Below are positions 35,114-50,844 of a DNA stretch of 64,000 nt, one piece after another; position 1 is the stretch's first letter; every line of letters starts with the position of its first letter. The stretch is from contig OZ023266.1 in assembly GCA_964006375.1 (NCBI GenBank), forward strand, positions 15,739,565 to 15,803,564. Reading direction: 5' to 3'. Made by a program: the position numbers and the translations under genes. Under the pieces are notes generated by a model, which did not search any database, had not been told where the DNA came from, and saw only the letters and a program-made list of their open reading frames with translations. The stretch comes from Tillus elongatus. Its lineage: Eukaryota > Arthropoda > Insecta > Coleoptera > Cleridae.

Positions 35114-37008
35114 GCTACACCCGGGAATTGGGAACTTCAGCGTCGGCAGTTGGTACCAGGCTCAGCAGGTAGGCCACGAATATTAGCCCATGTTTAGTGA
35201 CAGATGCAACAGATGTTAAAAGAACGGTTTTTGGGGGTTAGAAGTTTATAAACTAATAAATTATTCGACACAAAGTATTTTAGTCAATTATCAGATAGTT
35301 AAATAAATACAACGACATCAACGGTAAGTGAAATTTAATAGCTGTAATCACAACACTATAAGTGAGGGATGGTTACATTAATTAATTGTTGTATTTTAGG
35401 CTGACACTCAGCGATGGTAAAAAAATGTGTTACTGTGTCAGAGATGTAATTTTTAATTTAATTTAACAAAGATGCAGAGATCCCCATTACAGTCGACTGT
35501 TCGTGTTTACACACAAAGACATGGTTAAAACATCAACTTAAACGTATGTATACCTTAATAATCATCTGATTGTAGGTGTACTACTCAAAATTCAACACAA
35601 AATAAACAAACAAAAAACTTCGTGGACTTATCTGGAACTACGTCCGTGTCCTTCAACTTCTTTGGGCCCTCAGGTGTGAGTGCTGACCCAGTAAAAGCAG
35701 AAAACACCACCAGATTTTAGCCCCCGACAAGAAACCCCAAATAGATGAGGTTTCTTGTTTCACAAAATATAAATAATTTCCACTGAAGCTTAATAATTAA
35801 AGTAATGAATTGTAAAGTAACAAAATCCAGCTTCTAGCTGCAGTCAACTTTATTGTTCAGTTACAGGAATATTAGTAAAAATTTCATTTCATGTGAATAA
35901 TAATCATTTTCCAAAGAACAAAATCTTTTGATAAGAAGTGATAAGAGAGATGTTAATATTTCCTTTTAAATGAATTTTTATTAATTTCAGAAATTATATC
36001 TGAGAGAAAGAGAGAGAATGAAAAAGATGATACTATACACTGAAGAGTGAGATAGAAAAAACATGGATTGTCATAAGAGAGAAGGAGACAGTACATACCT
36101 AAGGGCAAATGCTATTATTAAAAATGTAAACAAAACCTCAAATATAAACTTTTTTACTGTTTTGGACTTAGGTTAATTCTTTACAAGTGAAATTAGATAA
36201 AGAGGGTTGTTTATTGGTATTAAACCTTAAACTACAACAAAAGTGAAAGTATAATTGGCGCCTTTCCAAGGTTTTACAAGTGTGCATTACAAACAAATTG
36301 TTTATCTACCAAAACATGCAAACTATTAGCTACAGAGTGTTCACAAGTGAGTATTATGTCCCTATATTTACTATGTTTTTCACCCTTGAAGTTAACAAGC
36401 TGTCAGAAATATAAAGAGAGGTTTAGAACCGTCTCAAATTCTTATAAAAATTCACTACTATAATGCACTTGCTGCGTCCCGAACATTTTTTTAATTATCA
36501 TATTTTTAAATTCCTTGATGTATTTTTTGTTAATGAAAATTAGATATCTTTACATAATGATAAATTATTCAACATCATGCATCCCTTCTCAAAAGCACGT
36601 CACAAGAAAATGTAGACGGGAGCGTCAACACAAGAAAACTTTCTAGAAAAATGAGAGACGATAGACTTGATGAGGGTCTCTCTTCTAATGGACTTTGATA
36701 ACACGTGTTCATCCATCATGGGACTATAAACAAAACCTTAACACTTAAGTAGTACAGAACGGCCTGTCACACGTCAAGCAGTAGACGTCTTAAACTTAAC
36801 TAGATACATTACTCTTGATCGGTTCGTACAACACATTAAAAATATGGAAAAGTGTCATCTTTAGTCTTTCTACACATAACAGGAACTTTTGTAATTAATT
36901 TGGAAAACTAAAAATATCTCTTTTAAATGCGAACTTTTGGACTGTTTTCTTAGAACGCCAGATTTATATTTCTAACAAAACTGACAATGATATATAATTA
37001 AATATATA

Positions 37009-37009
<1 letters not shown>
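35114..37009. other. Non-coding stretch, no gene supported
   Basis: Contains a 10-bp stem hairpin at 35724-35757 (ACAAGAAACC / GGTTTCTTGT), a GA-rich run near 36000-36020, and an H-type terminus (ATTCACTACTATAATGC...CTTGCTGCGTCCCG) at 36448-36483. The region just upstream of 35113 is moderately GC-rich and could hold the promoter of the candidate exon, but no TATA box was confirmed. Confidence 0.45.

Positions 37010-37061
<52 letters not shown>
37010..37061. repeat. (TA)n microsatellite
   Basis: About 52 bp, left flank of the intact mariner-like element. Confidence 0.97.
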
Positions 37062-40879
<3,818 letters not shown>

Positions 40880-40930
40880 ATACAAAGCTACAATAAATAC
40901 ATTAACTTAAAAATCATCTACAGTTTATTA

Positions 40931-41285
40931 GAGCCTCGGTGGTTCAGGGGTAAGCACGTGTGTCTCTTAACCGAAGGGTACTGGGTTCGATCCCTGGGTA
41001 CTCCTTTCACTTTTTCAGTACAAACTGTAACATTAACATCAATCGAGGTTCTGGCATTGGATTTGAGCAAGTTAAATGTCTGCACGTTCCGCCTTTCGGA
41101 GGGGGCGTAAAGCCGTCGGTCCCGTGTCCACGCGATGTTGGGCACGTTAAATATCCCTACCCTCCTTACAGAAAGGCTGGGTTTCGGCAAAATTTCCAGG
41201 ATAGTGAGGTGAAACTGCTTCCTAGCGTTGGTGATTGGCCATAGTCGCGGAAATAGGCCGATGTTAGAGAAACAAAACACACACA
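40931..41285 (+). mobile_element. tRNA-derived SINE, family A, copy 3
   Basis: The best preserved tRNA-like head, GAGCCTCGGTGGTTCAGGGG with box B GGGTTCGATCCC and an arm TGTCTCTTAACCGAAGGG resembling tRNA-Lys(CTT). The body and GAAACAAAACACAC tail match copies 1 and 2. Imperfect flanking repeats (CATCTACAGTTTA / CATCTATATTTTA) suggest a target duplication. Confidence 0.88.
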
Positions 41286-41756
41286 CATCTATATTTTAGG
41301 CACGGCAAAAATTTTGAGTAATACGGATTCGTATACTGAAAATTTGTCTACCAAAGTACACCTGCTGCAGCAGGACCTAAAAAGTACCCTTCTGAAAATT
41401 TTATTTGATAATATTTCACCCAGATGACTCATTTATTCTAATTGTCTGAAAATCTGTGACGATAAAGCTAGATTATTTTAATGCACTGTGCTACCAGACA
41501 GCTTTAGCTGTATATATGGCCAGTGCAATTAGTGCCATAGATTATTCAGGACGGTAGCTGCAAACATAATGCAAATTTAATGCTTAAGCTCTGTTAATTT
41601 TGATTGACGTTCGAGTTTTATGCACCTACATGATGCCAGCTAATCAGGACCCGTTTATCAATGATGATGAATTTCAATATTAGAGAAGAAGCATACAATA
41701 GAGAGTGAGCGCAAATCGAGTGCAAACGATAATAAAATTTGTTCGGGAAAACTGAA

Positions 41757-42378
41757 ACCAAAATTAATCTTTGTAACGATTCAGTTTTTAGGTGGAATCC
41801 TTACTGGTTTAAAAACACTTAGAAAACCCCCAAGCATAATAAATAATACCAGAAACCCTATCTATATTAAATATTTCACGTTTTGGTTTCAAAATAATGT
41901 TGATGAAAATTTGCTAAAAAATTCTGTATCGTAAGAAGCGTACTGAACTCCGTATAATATACGTCGAAATGTAAATATTGAAAAACGTTGCATTTTGTTG
42001 GGGAAGGTAAGATGCTTACTGGCAATTAGGCCATTTCTGACACTTTTTGCTCATCTAAACTAACTACCCTCTACCGATCTCAACGACGACAGTGATTTTG
42101 AAAAATCATCAGCCGCCGGTGAGGCTCGAACCGTCGTCCCCCGAGTCCGTATTGGAAAGTCTGAATCGACTTTCCCGCACGGTCACGAAAGCGCTTTTGT
42201 TGGGGAAAATAAACATCTCTATTGTCCTGAAATTCTAGGTAAAAGCTGACGTAATTATGATGAAATAAAGAAAAACTGTTAGCAAATGAACGGACGAGTA
42301 CATTATTGTGGAGGTGTGTATAGAAGACGTTGTGACTTCGGCAGCGATTGGAGGTTTCGTTTTATCTCATTCAAAGTT
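41757..42378 (+). repeat. Inverted repeat pair, left arm (carries a SINE)
   Basis: Reverse complement of 46062-46492 apart from a 202-bp SINE-plus-duplication insertion. Shared words include TTTAAAAACACTTAGAAAAC and CAATAGAGATGTTTATTTTC (read on one strand). Arms are separated by about 3.7 kb. They may be two copies of a dispersed repeat or the ends of a larger unit. Confidence 0.8.
42006..42194 (-). mobile_element. tRNA-derived SINE, family B, copy 2
   Basis: Minus-strand SINE B with its tRNA-like head near 42100-42194. Exact 13-base target duplication TTTTGTTGGGGAA at 41993-42005 and 42195-42207. The related sequence at 46240-46255 has a single copy of this word and no SINE, i.e. an empty site. 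Confidence 0.92.
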
Positions 42379-43365
42379 TGTATTTTCATTTATTGTCTTC
42401 AGGATACCAAACAGAAACTGCGTAAAACAGGAGGGCAACATCACAAGACTTGAAGAAATCAGAGGATGAATGCAAACGTGCAAAAGACGCTTATTTTTTT
42501 AGTTTAATTTTATCAAACGAACAAAATGGAGTCCCATGGATCTCCAGATAGTTAACTCAAGAAATTCAAACTGAACGTGACAAGTGACAAGTGACATGAC
42601 AACCAGAAGTGACATGTGAACTACGGCTGGTTTTATGGCTGGAATCGATCACACGTCATTCGGAGAACTACCATTGAAAGTTCCAGTCAGGTTTCTGCAA
42701 ATGAAAGTCTATTCACTCAGGATTTTTCTGTATGTGAAAAGAAGGTTATCGTTGAACTTGGTACCAAAAGAAGCACTTTAACTATGTGGAACTAGATCAT
42801 TACCATTGAAGGTTTATTCAATAAGGTTTCTGTAAATGGAAGGAAAGTTCATCCAGCAATTCAATAAATGAAAAGCCAAACTTTGACAACATTTCATACA
42901 GCATCTTTCTGTAATTGAGACAGGAAATTTGTGAGTATTAACCCAAATGTGGCATTTATGTCCTTCTTTTCTTTCTGAATTTTACATGTTCAGGTGTTCT
43001 CGGGGAGTTCTGCTCGGATGTGCAGCCTGCTTTGCTTTTATGTTTGTGCTTGTCTGTAGGTTTTTATGTTATTTGACTAGTTTGAATTTAACTTATTGCT
43101 TGTGTCTCCATGAGAGTGTTGTTCATATTTGTGGGACCCCAGTCCCGTTTTAAGTTTAAATCTTAAATTGTACATTTTTATAGAGATGTTTTATAACTCC
43201 TGAAACTAATGTCAGTTTGAGTATTGCATGGCGGTTATGGCTAATCTGTATTTGACATTTAGCTTTGCTGGACGTTGTATTCTTCCTATAGTTGCAGTGC
43301 TTGTCACTCGCATGGTAGACCTACCAGAAACATAGTTTCTGACAACCACCTTTTTACATTCTAGG
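42379..43365. other. Non-coding stretch, no gene supported
   Basis: Contains short GTGACAAGTGACATGAC-type repeats near 42575-42620. The open frame at 42947-43153 has no motif. The segment leading to 43440 may be the 3' region of a retroelement because of the motif at 43367. Confidence 0.4.
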
Positions 43366-43366
43366 T

Positions 43367-43412
43367 CTAAACCCCTGAAGATGGAACGTTAATGTGTTGA
43401 AACGCGGGGTTT
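43367..43412 (+). ncRNA. Second hammerhead-like motif candidate
   Basis: CTGAAGA (43375-43381, fits CUGANGA) is followed 17 bases later by GAAAC (43399-43403) and GGTT (43408-43411), which allows a two-base-pair stem III (AC/GU). However, stem II would be weak (AACG/TGTT), and AAACCCC/GGGGTTT bracket the whole motif as a competing hairpin. Its resemblance to Penelope-type terminal repeats is suggestive only. Confidence 0.35.
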
Positions 43413-43492
43413 TGAGAATAAATCAATTTGTCTGGTAGTAAAAGCCTTTAATTTTATTTAACCATGTCAAACCCAGACGTTACGACGTTCAG

Positions 43493-43496
<4 letters not shown>

Positions 43497-43564
<68 letters not shown>
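43497..43564. repeat. (TA)n microsatellite
   Basis: About 68 bp. It is followed by ACAGGCTGACTAACGG, which resembles a mariner-type outer end. Confidence 0.97.
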
Positions 43565-43567
<3 letters not shown>

Positions 43568-46061
43568 GCTGACTAACGGTCGATGGTCGGTTAGACGGTT
43601 GCGAGGAACGGGAATAAAAATTAAACACCAAAATTTAGATTTCTATATTACAAGAAAATAAAGTTATAAAACTCTATGTTGCCAGATCATTTATATGAAA
43701 ATGCACCACCATATTTTTTCATAGGCGTTGTTCTATACGAAACTTCGTGACAAATCACACATGACACAAAATTCCAGACTTTCATTTTACTGCCAGATTA
43801 AATAAACAGGTGCATAAATTAATTTTAGTAGTTAACTTAAATTTTCCTCTAATAGCCTTTGCTTTATTGTATTTGACCGTCGCAATTCGTCTCGGTTTTC
43901 TTCTTATTTTAATAATATGGAAAATCAATATCTTAATAATGATTTGAATTACTCTCAGCCCGAAATATGGCAACACAATTCTGAACTATCTACTTTAATA
44001 ATTTCTGACAAGGCCGCTGCTAATAATGGATGGTAGTCTTGTATATTTCCTTTTCTGATTCTAAAATTAGAATATTAGGTTTTATAGCACAGTTTATAGA
44101 AGCGGGGTAAAATTGGTTACATGCCATGTTGATTATCAAGTGAATTTTACGTTACTAGATTGTTGTTTCCCTAACTTGGTGACATGCTACATACACCCGT
44201 AGAGCCTTTATATCTGGCTTCACAAATACCCGTTTTTCTCTGTAACCGGTTTTCCCTTCTGCGAAATAAAATGTACATACTTTTAATGAACCAAACAGTT
44301 TTTTAAAGTATGTTAATTTACTACTTTAACTTAAGCCGTGTGTCGTTGCTTCCCGAAGGAAACTTGGTTAACAAATTGCAACCTCCCTTAAAAGAGAGCA
44401 GGTTATATTAACCTATATATAACTCGATATCTTTGATAACTCTATAAAAGTCAAACAGTAGTAGCAAGATATGCGGGACCTTAAGTACACCCAAATCTGG
44501 TCAGTAGTAAGGTCACTATTTCCTATAAGTCCTACCCTAAAAAGTTTATATCTATCAGATTTATAATTAGCAGGATTAGAAATGCTTTATAGGGTTTGAA
44601 GATCTTATCATTTTTTACTACTTACGCTGTTGTTGTGTTGTTGCACTGCCTGAAGTCATATTTATCAGCGCTCCAAACTAGTGCCTGGTTACGATTTTTC
44701 TAAAAGTTTATTTTCGATATCTAGGAAATCGAAATCAAGAGTTCTTATAAGTGTCGTCACGGAAGGTCAAAAGGGTTTAAAGAGGAATTAATTTTCAATT
44801 AGACAGCCATGTTAATGTAACAAAATATTAAATTTATTAACATGAATTGAATTTGAAATGGTGAACAAAAAATAAAATTAAATTGTTGATAGCTCTCAAA
44901 ATGAATATTAATTGTACACAAATAGAAATCAAGCACTTATATTGATATATGTTAAAAATCAGATGCTGTGTGTTGCAGCTCAAAAGTAAACAAACTAATA
45001 TGTACATTATTTGACGTTTGTTAATCAATTCTGTTGGACTTTTACTCAAATCCCGGCCAGTTTCTCGAGTGAAGCTCAATTAAAAAAAAATATTATGTAT
45101 ACATGTATACCTCTGTGAAAACTTTATACTAATTATTGAAAAACAGGTGACATCAAAGACAGTGTACAGGTTAGATATTTTTACAGACAAGATTTACCGA
45201 TTACAATTTCAAAAAGAAACTACGTTATTAAATTCACAAACAAAACTAACTGATGAGATTTCAGAGATTAAAATAGGAAATTCAATTATTCTAATAGCAA
45301 CTCCCTGACATTGCTTAAAAATCTACACTTGATTGAGTGTCTTTGAAAGTTGAGATTATAGAAGTTCAGTTGCCAGATGGGTGCATAAGACCAAGTTTGC
45401 TAGTTCAGAGAAAAATTCTATTGACTCACCGAATCTTCTGCCTTGAATTACCTGGTTTCTCTATGGGGACGACCTCCAAATTGAATCAAATACTGGTAGC
45501 TGACACAAGTCTCAGTGACTCCAACAAGGGAAGAGAATCTGGAAAAAACAGTGATGGTTCCCATCGATGGTTACTAGGCCGGTGGATTTATTGTCACGCG
45601 CACAAAACCCTTTGACAACCAGGTTGATATTCTAAAGTCGCTTAGTGGAAACTTCGCGATTTATAATTAAAACGTTGAATTTGTTCTGGCGAAATTCACT
45701 GCCAATTGACTTAAACTTCGGCGATAACCCGGAATTCTTTTTAAGGTAGCAAATCAACAGGTTGTAATAAAGAACCACAACTTAAGTTCCGTCTTTCTAT
45801 TAACTGCGTTGTTTATTCAAACTCGGAAATCACTAAAACACTTTAAATAACCACTGAGTATTGTTAGAAGGTTGTATAGGTAACAGAAAGACTATTATTT
45901 AACTCCGTTTATAAGACAATTCGAGAGACACCTAAAGTCAACGTGCTCACGCCATGAGCGTCAGTGCCAGACTCCCAGAGGTAGAGAGCGTTCTGCTGCG
46001 CCTAACCCCTGCACGAAAATTTTCAATTCCTGAGCGTTGGTGGCTATGTGCGAGCTCTTTC
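43565..46061. other. AT-rich stretch with a possible Penelope end; no gene supported
   Basis: Bases 44160-44240 (TTGTTGTTTCCCTAACTTGG, then TATCTGGCTTCACAAA) resemble the outer end of the Penelope-like element at 19900-19975, so this may be an eroded copy. An open frame of 92 codons at 45337-45615 and the less AT-rich block 45600-46040 could be parts of an LTR-type element, but I found no paired LTRs or protein motif. Confidence 0.4.
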
Positions 46062-46492
46062 GCCTTCATTCTTTGAATGAGATAAAACGAGAGCCCCAAT
46101 CGGTGACGAACTCACCGACGTCTTTTATACACACCTCCACAATAATGGACTTGTCCGTTCACATGTGTAACCATTTTTATAGATTTAATCATCATTACGT
46201 CAGCTTTTACCTAGAATTTCAGGACAATAGAGATGTTTATTTTCCCCAACAAAATGCGACGTTTTTCAATATTTTAATAGCGACGTATATTATAGGGAGT
46301 TCAGTACGCTTCTTACGATACAGCATTTTTTAGTGAATTTTCATCAACATTATTTTGAAACCAAAACTTGAAATATTTAATGTAGATAGGGTTTTCGTTA
46401 TTATTTATTATGTTTGGGGGTTTTCTAAGTGTTTTTAAACCAGTAATGATTCCACGTAAAAACTGATTCGTTACAAAATATATTTGGTGATT
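46062..46492 (-). repeat. Inverted repeat pair, right arm (no SINE)
   Basis: Mirror copy of 41757-42378 lacking the SINE, so it shows the pre-insertion sequence of the left arm. Confidence 0.8.
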
Positions 46493-46797
46493 TGCCGTTG
46501 CCTTCCGAGAGTATCTAACAGCACATGGCGTTCCCAGGTAGACATTTCCTAATTTCAGTGATCGCATCGACTGGCTCATGCGGTGTGGTCTTAATAAAAT
46601 GTTATTGCGTACTGAAATATACTGTGTCCAGGCTCAATACAATTTATTTTAGAATAAAATTCAGTAGTTTTTGATTTCGTGTGCTTAGTTTTCAATTATG
46701 GTATTTAAGCAACTACAAAAACATTACTTAGTATTAAGTATTTTTTAAAGATAGCTGTCAAAGCTCTAAAAAGGAAGAACTGGTCGCAGAGAGGGAA

Positions 46798-47272
46798 AAA
46801 AACATCTGTGAAGCCAGAGAAAAATAGTTATTTCTCTTAGGGCTAGGGTTGAATACACTGACACCGTAGAGCAAATATCCAGTGAGATTTGGGAAGTAGG
46901 AAAACTTAGGGGCAGTAATCGAACTACAAGTACCCAACCTACCCTTACCCGCTGCTTTAAGGAGTAGGCAGACTTGGACGCAGTAAACGAACCACAAGAA
47001 CGCAACCTACCCTTATCCACCGCTTTAAGGAGTAGGCAGAGTTAGGCGCAGTAAACGAACTAAACATTTCTGAAGCCAGATAAAAATAGATATTTCTCTT
47101 AAGTCTAGGGTTAAATACACTGACACCCTAGAGCAGATATCCAGTTAGATTTTGGAAGTAGGAAGAGTTAGGCGCAGTAATCGAACTACAAGAACCCAAC
47201 CTACCGTTATCCACTGCGTTAAGGACTAGGCATACTTAGGCGCAATAAACGAACTATAAGAACCCAACCTTC
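46798..47272. repeat. Tandem repeat block (264-bp unit with inner 65-bp units)
   Basis: Starting words AAACATCTGTGAAGCCAG (46799) and AAACATTTCTGAAGCCAG (47062) mark two units. Inside, phrases such as CGAACTACAAGAACCCAACC and TTTAAGGAGTAGGCAGA repeat at about 65-bp spacing, four or five times. The open frames on the minus strand follow this period and are not genes. Confidence 0.8.
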
Positions 47273-47276
47273 TCTC

Positions 47277-47562
47277 ATCCTCTTCCGGACTCGCAAATAT
47301 TTTTCACCAGCTAATTTCTATACCTTATATACTTCACAAATAAGGCCAAACCTCGAATACTGCTCCAACATCTGGGGTGCCACTGCCGCTTCTACACACG
47401 CTATCCTGGACTCCATTCAAAAGAGAGTTATACGTCTCATCGGTGACCCTACCTTCACCCAAAGGCTGCCATTCCTTGCCCACTGACGTGCCGTTGGCTA
47501 GCTTTCTCTCTCTTTTATAGACATCTGCACGGGCACTGCTCAGAGGAGCTTTCTTCCATAGC
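47277..47562 (+). pseudogene. Non-LTR retrotransposon family J, copy 6 (short fragment)
   Basis: A C-terminal fragment only: LFRTRKYFSPANFYTLYTSQ, ILDSIQKRVIRLIGDPTFTQ, then the segment before SSIVPPP. It is cut on both sides, at the right by an H-family element. No catalytic residues. Confidence 0.82.
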
Positions 47563-47840
<278 letters not shown>

Positions 47841-48278
47841 TAGGTATTATAATGATGGCTACTATGTGAATTTAGATAGAAAGCAAATTAGAAGAAATTA
47901 TGTTAACAAGTAAAACAGCGCTTCGAAGCGTTTTGGTAAAATTACACAATGCCCACAAATTAGTTCTTCACAATTTATTCTCAAAAAGTAACCGTGGAGT
48001 TATATTTAGTTTTAGATATCAGATTTATAACTGTTTTAAGCACTGCACGCCTAAAAACTCATCGAGCAAGACACATTTTTCAAGTTCTAGCTAATAATTC
48101 TTTTCGCACAAGATTAAAGTCCCCACAACGATAAAATTGAACTTTCAACACTGTCTATCTCTGACCTAAATCATGGAGAGTCCAATCTAACCAAGTTTGA
48201 GCGTAAAGTTACCCTCCTGAAAATAACATTTGCGATAACTATAAGAGTTATCACCCAATTAATAATTTAAAAAAGTCT
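47841..48278. other. AT-rich spacer, no gene supported
   Basis: Short frame at 47900-48094 without motifs. Confidence 0.4.
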
Positions 48279-48592
48279 GGACGCAGCAAGTGCGTTATGA
48301 TAGTGAATTTTCATTTAAATCTTTTAAAATAGCAAATATGTGTTTTTTTTTTTTAAAGAAAGCAGACATCAAATTTGGTTACCAATATAACATATATAGT
48401 AGAAAAAATGTACCATATTTCATCAAAATAACTTTATTGTTTGAAAATTTACAAAAATTCTTCGAAAATGAACTTAAAATGTTCCCGAAAAAAACTAGTT
48501 TCCTGGCCAACGAACCTTAGTGGTTAATTGAGCCCTACTAATTTGAGGCATTCAATAAAAATTAGCTACCATAACGCACTGGCTGAGTCTCG
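48279..48592. mobile_element. H-element 3' segment as a free-standing MITE-like copy (314 bp)
   Basis: Left end GGACGCAGCAAGTGCGTTAT and right end (imperfect) ATAACGCACTGGCTGAGTCT are inverted repeats of about 35 bp. The interior matches 53308-53615 and 58032-58341. Confidence 0.8.
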
Positions 48593-48868
48593 AATTTATT
48601 TTCTTACAAACATGCCTTATAATTTCGTGGTCGAATTTCCATACATTTAAAGTCAGCTCAGAACTGACACTGACTGGAGGAATCCGTCTATCTAATTAAA
48701 ACAAATCATTGTTTAATCTATTTCAACTGAGCAGCTTTTAGTGAATTTTCATTAAGAAAATTCACTAATAGAGAGGTATCGATGGTAAGACTTTTGGATA
48801 AAATTCTCAAATGAGCGCGAATTAGGGCCTCTAGAACCCATATCCGGGGTCAGTTTCAATTTTTATAT

Positions 48869-48970
<102 letters not shown>

Positions 48971-49157
48971 CCAACCGCTAACTCAAAAAATACTTGATCG
49001 ATTTCGACCAAATTTGGGAATTACCTTGATTTTGTTAATGGATTGGATGAGTTCGTAGATGGGCACCGTGCGTCTTAATTTCCTTAAAAAAATGTAAAGA
49101 AAATTTTGAAAACGCAATATTTTTAGAAATATTTAAGTGTTTCGAATGCAAATTTGC

Positions 49158-49158
49158 A

Positions 49159-49220
<62 letters not shown>

Positions 49221-49240
49221 TAGAGAGAGAGAGAGAGAGA
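49158..49240. repeat. (TA)n followed by (GA)n
   Basis: About 64 bp of TA, then about 19 bp of GA. Confidence 0.95.
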
Positions 49241-49309
49241 CAGTCCCAGTGAGCGATTATTTGAAAAAAAAATATATTTTATATGGAATTACTAAATTAA
49301 AATAATTTG

Positions 49310-50060
49310 GTCTTAGGTAGGTATAATACGCAAGTGCTTTAAAAAAAATTGTTTTACAAATTTCATTAAAGTTACAAACGTTTTTCAGAAAAAATAAATG
49401 ATTCACAAAGGGAATGTACTTGTCGAATTATAAAAATATGAAAGTACTGCAAGTGTCTTAAAAAAATTGTGTTACAAATTTCATTAAAGTTACAAACGTT
49501 TTTCAGAAAAAAATAATTATTTACAGAGGCAATGTACCTGTCGAATTATAAATAGGACAGGTATTTTTCCTTATTAATTGTTTGGATGGTTTTGTTTTAG
49601 TCAACCCATCCAGTTTTTGCAAACAATTAACAACAAAAAAGGTTTTTTTATGTTATGGTAGAAAATTTTCGTAAAAATATTTCAAATCCGAAAGCTCAAT
49701 AAACTTCCCATTAACCCAGAATCTTCAATCTTGAACCTTAGTAACACCTATGTAAACGCATGTGGGTAATAACTTAAAGAAAAATAATATGTTGAGCTTA
49801 GTTTTGTTCTAAAAAACCTCTTTTGTTCTTTATGGTTTGCAAAAACTGAATGGGTTGACTAAAACAAAAGCATCCAAGCAATTAATATGGAAAAATACCT
49901 GTCATATTTATAATTTGACAGGTACATTCCCTTTGTAAATAATTAATTGTTTTCTGAAAAACTTTTGTAACTTTAATGAAATTTGTAACACAATTTTTTA
50001 AAGACACTTGCAGTATTTACATATTATATCTAAGACCAAATTTTAATTAAGTAGCTCCAT
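49310..50060. repeat. Inverted repeat built from the putative intron sequence of 34.4-34.8 kb
   Basis: Bases 49310-49670 are the approximate reverse complement of 49740-50050. For example TGTTTTAGTCAACCCATCC on the left matches GGTTGACTAAAACAAAAGC on the right. The right arm aligns with 34425-34792 in the same orientation. Another partial copy is at 53165-53300. Confidence 0.75.
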
Positions 50061-50102
50061 ATAAAATATCATTTTTTTCAAATAAAAGCTAACTAGGACT
50101 CT

Positions 50103-50296
50103 AAAACTGATCTCCATTTAAATTTAAAGAATTAGTTTTAATAATCTATCTTACCAATAGTGTACAATTCTTATGAAAATTCACTACCATAACGTACTTG
50201 CTGCGTCTAGAGTTTTTCCAGGCTAACGAACTTATCCAAGCCATTTGCAAAAGGGAGGTACTAACCAAATTTGATTAAAATCGGCCTATTATTTTG

Positions 50297-50385
<89 letters not shown>

Positions 50386-50470
50386 AATAAGTGCTCCTTT
50401 GAAAGAATTTTTTCAAAATTCAAAATTCGGATCTCCTCATTATGATTTTTAAAAAGAAAATTCACTAAAA
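50103..50470 (-). mobile_element. H-family element, copy 4, joined to a captured exon fragment
   Basis: Minus-strand order: half hairpin AGTGAATTTTCTTTTT (50469-50454), GAGATCCGAATTTTG, (TA)n at 50300-50379, AAATAATAGGCCGATTTTAA, GCTTGGATAAGTTCGTTAGC, then the terminus GACGCAGCAAGTACGTTATG (50209-50190). Next comes AATTGTACACTATTGGTAAG (50165-50146), the middle of the exon at 34793-35113, and its intron-like continuation. Confidence 0.7.
50300..50379. repeat. (TA)n microsatellite inside H element
   Basis: About 80 bp, next to ATAATAATAA. Confidence 0.97.
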
Positions 50471-50663
50471 GCTTTCGGTTCAGTATTAAGGTGCGTTCAC
50501 ATCAACCTGACAAAATTTTAATTGCAGAAAAAGTGGCGTACCCCCACAGCTTTTTTTTGCGAAATATTTGTAATATATCGGTCCAACTTTTATAGCATTT
50601 AGAACAAGATTGTACTAAACCTATTATTTTGCAGATTTGTTTATGTTTATAAAAATGTTCGGG

Positions 50664-50830
50664 ACGCAGCAAGTGCATTATGGTAGTAAATTTTTATAAT
50701 AATTGTACACTATTAGTAAGGTATATTATTGAAACTAATTCTTTAAATTTAAATGGACCTGGGAGAACGGTTTTAGAGGTCCCAGTTATGGATTATTTGA
50801 ATAAGTTTCTATTTTCGATGGAGCTGGCAG
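50664..50830 (+). pseudogene. Captured exon fragment next to an H-type terminus
   Basis: Terminus GACGCAGCAAGTGCATTATG (50665) is followed at 50704 by AATTGTACACTATTAGTAAG and an open frame, NCTLLVRYIIETNSLNLNGP then GRTVLEVPVMDYLNKFLFSM. It aligns with the 34.8-35.1 kb exon at about 84% of residues and has no stop. The match ends at about 50826, where the unrelated orphan coding region starts. No signal peptide and no donor site are included, so it is a fragment. Confidence 0.7.
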
Positions 50831-50844
50831 CCAGAATTGTGAAC

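Noticed and set aside
35724..35757. Histone-type 3' stem-loop or terminator
   Set aside because: The 10-bp stem and 14-base loop do not fit the histone consensus and no histone frame is nearby.
45337..46040. LTR retrotransposon
   Set aside because: AATAAA-like words and a less AT-rich block were suggestive, but no paired LTRs, primer-binding site or protease/integrase motif was found.
46798..47272. CRISPR-like array
   Set aside because: Units are long, degenerate, directly abutting and without unique spacers; the genome is clearly eukaryotic.
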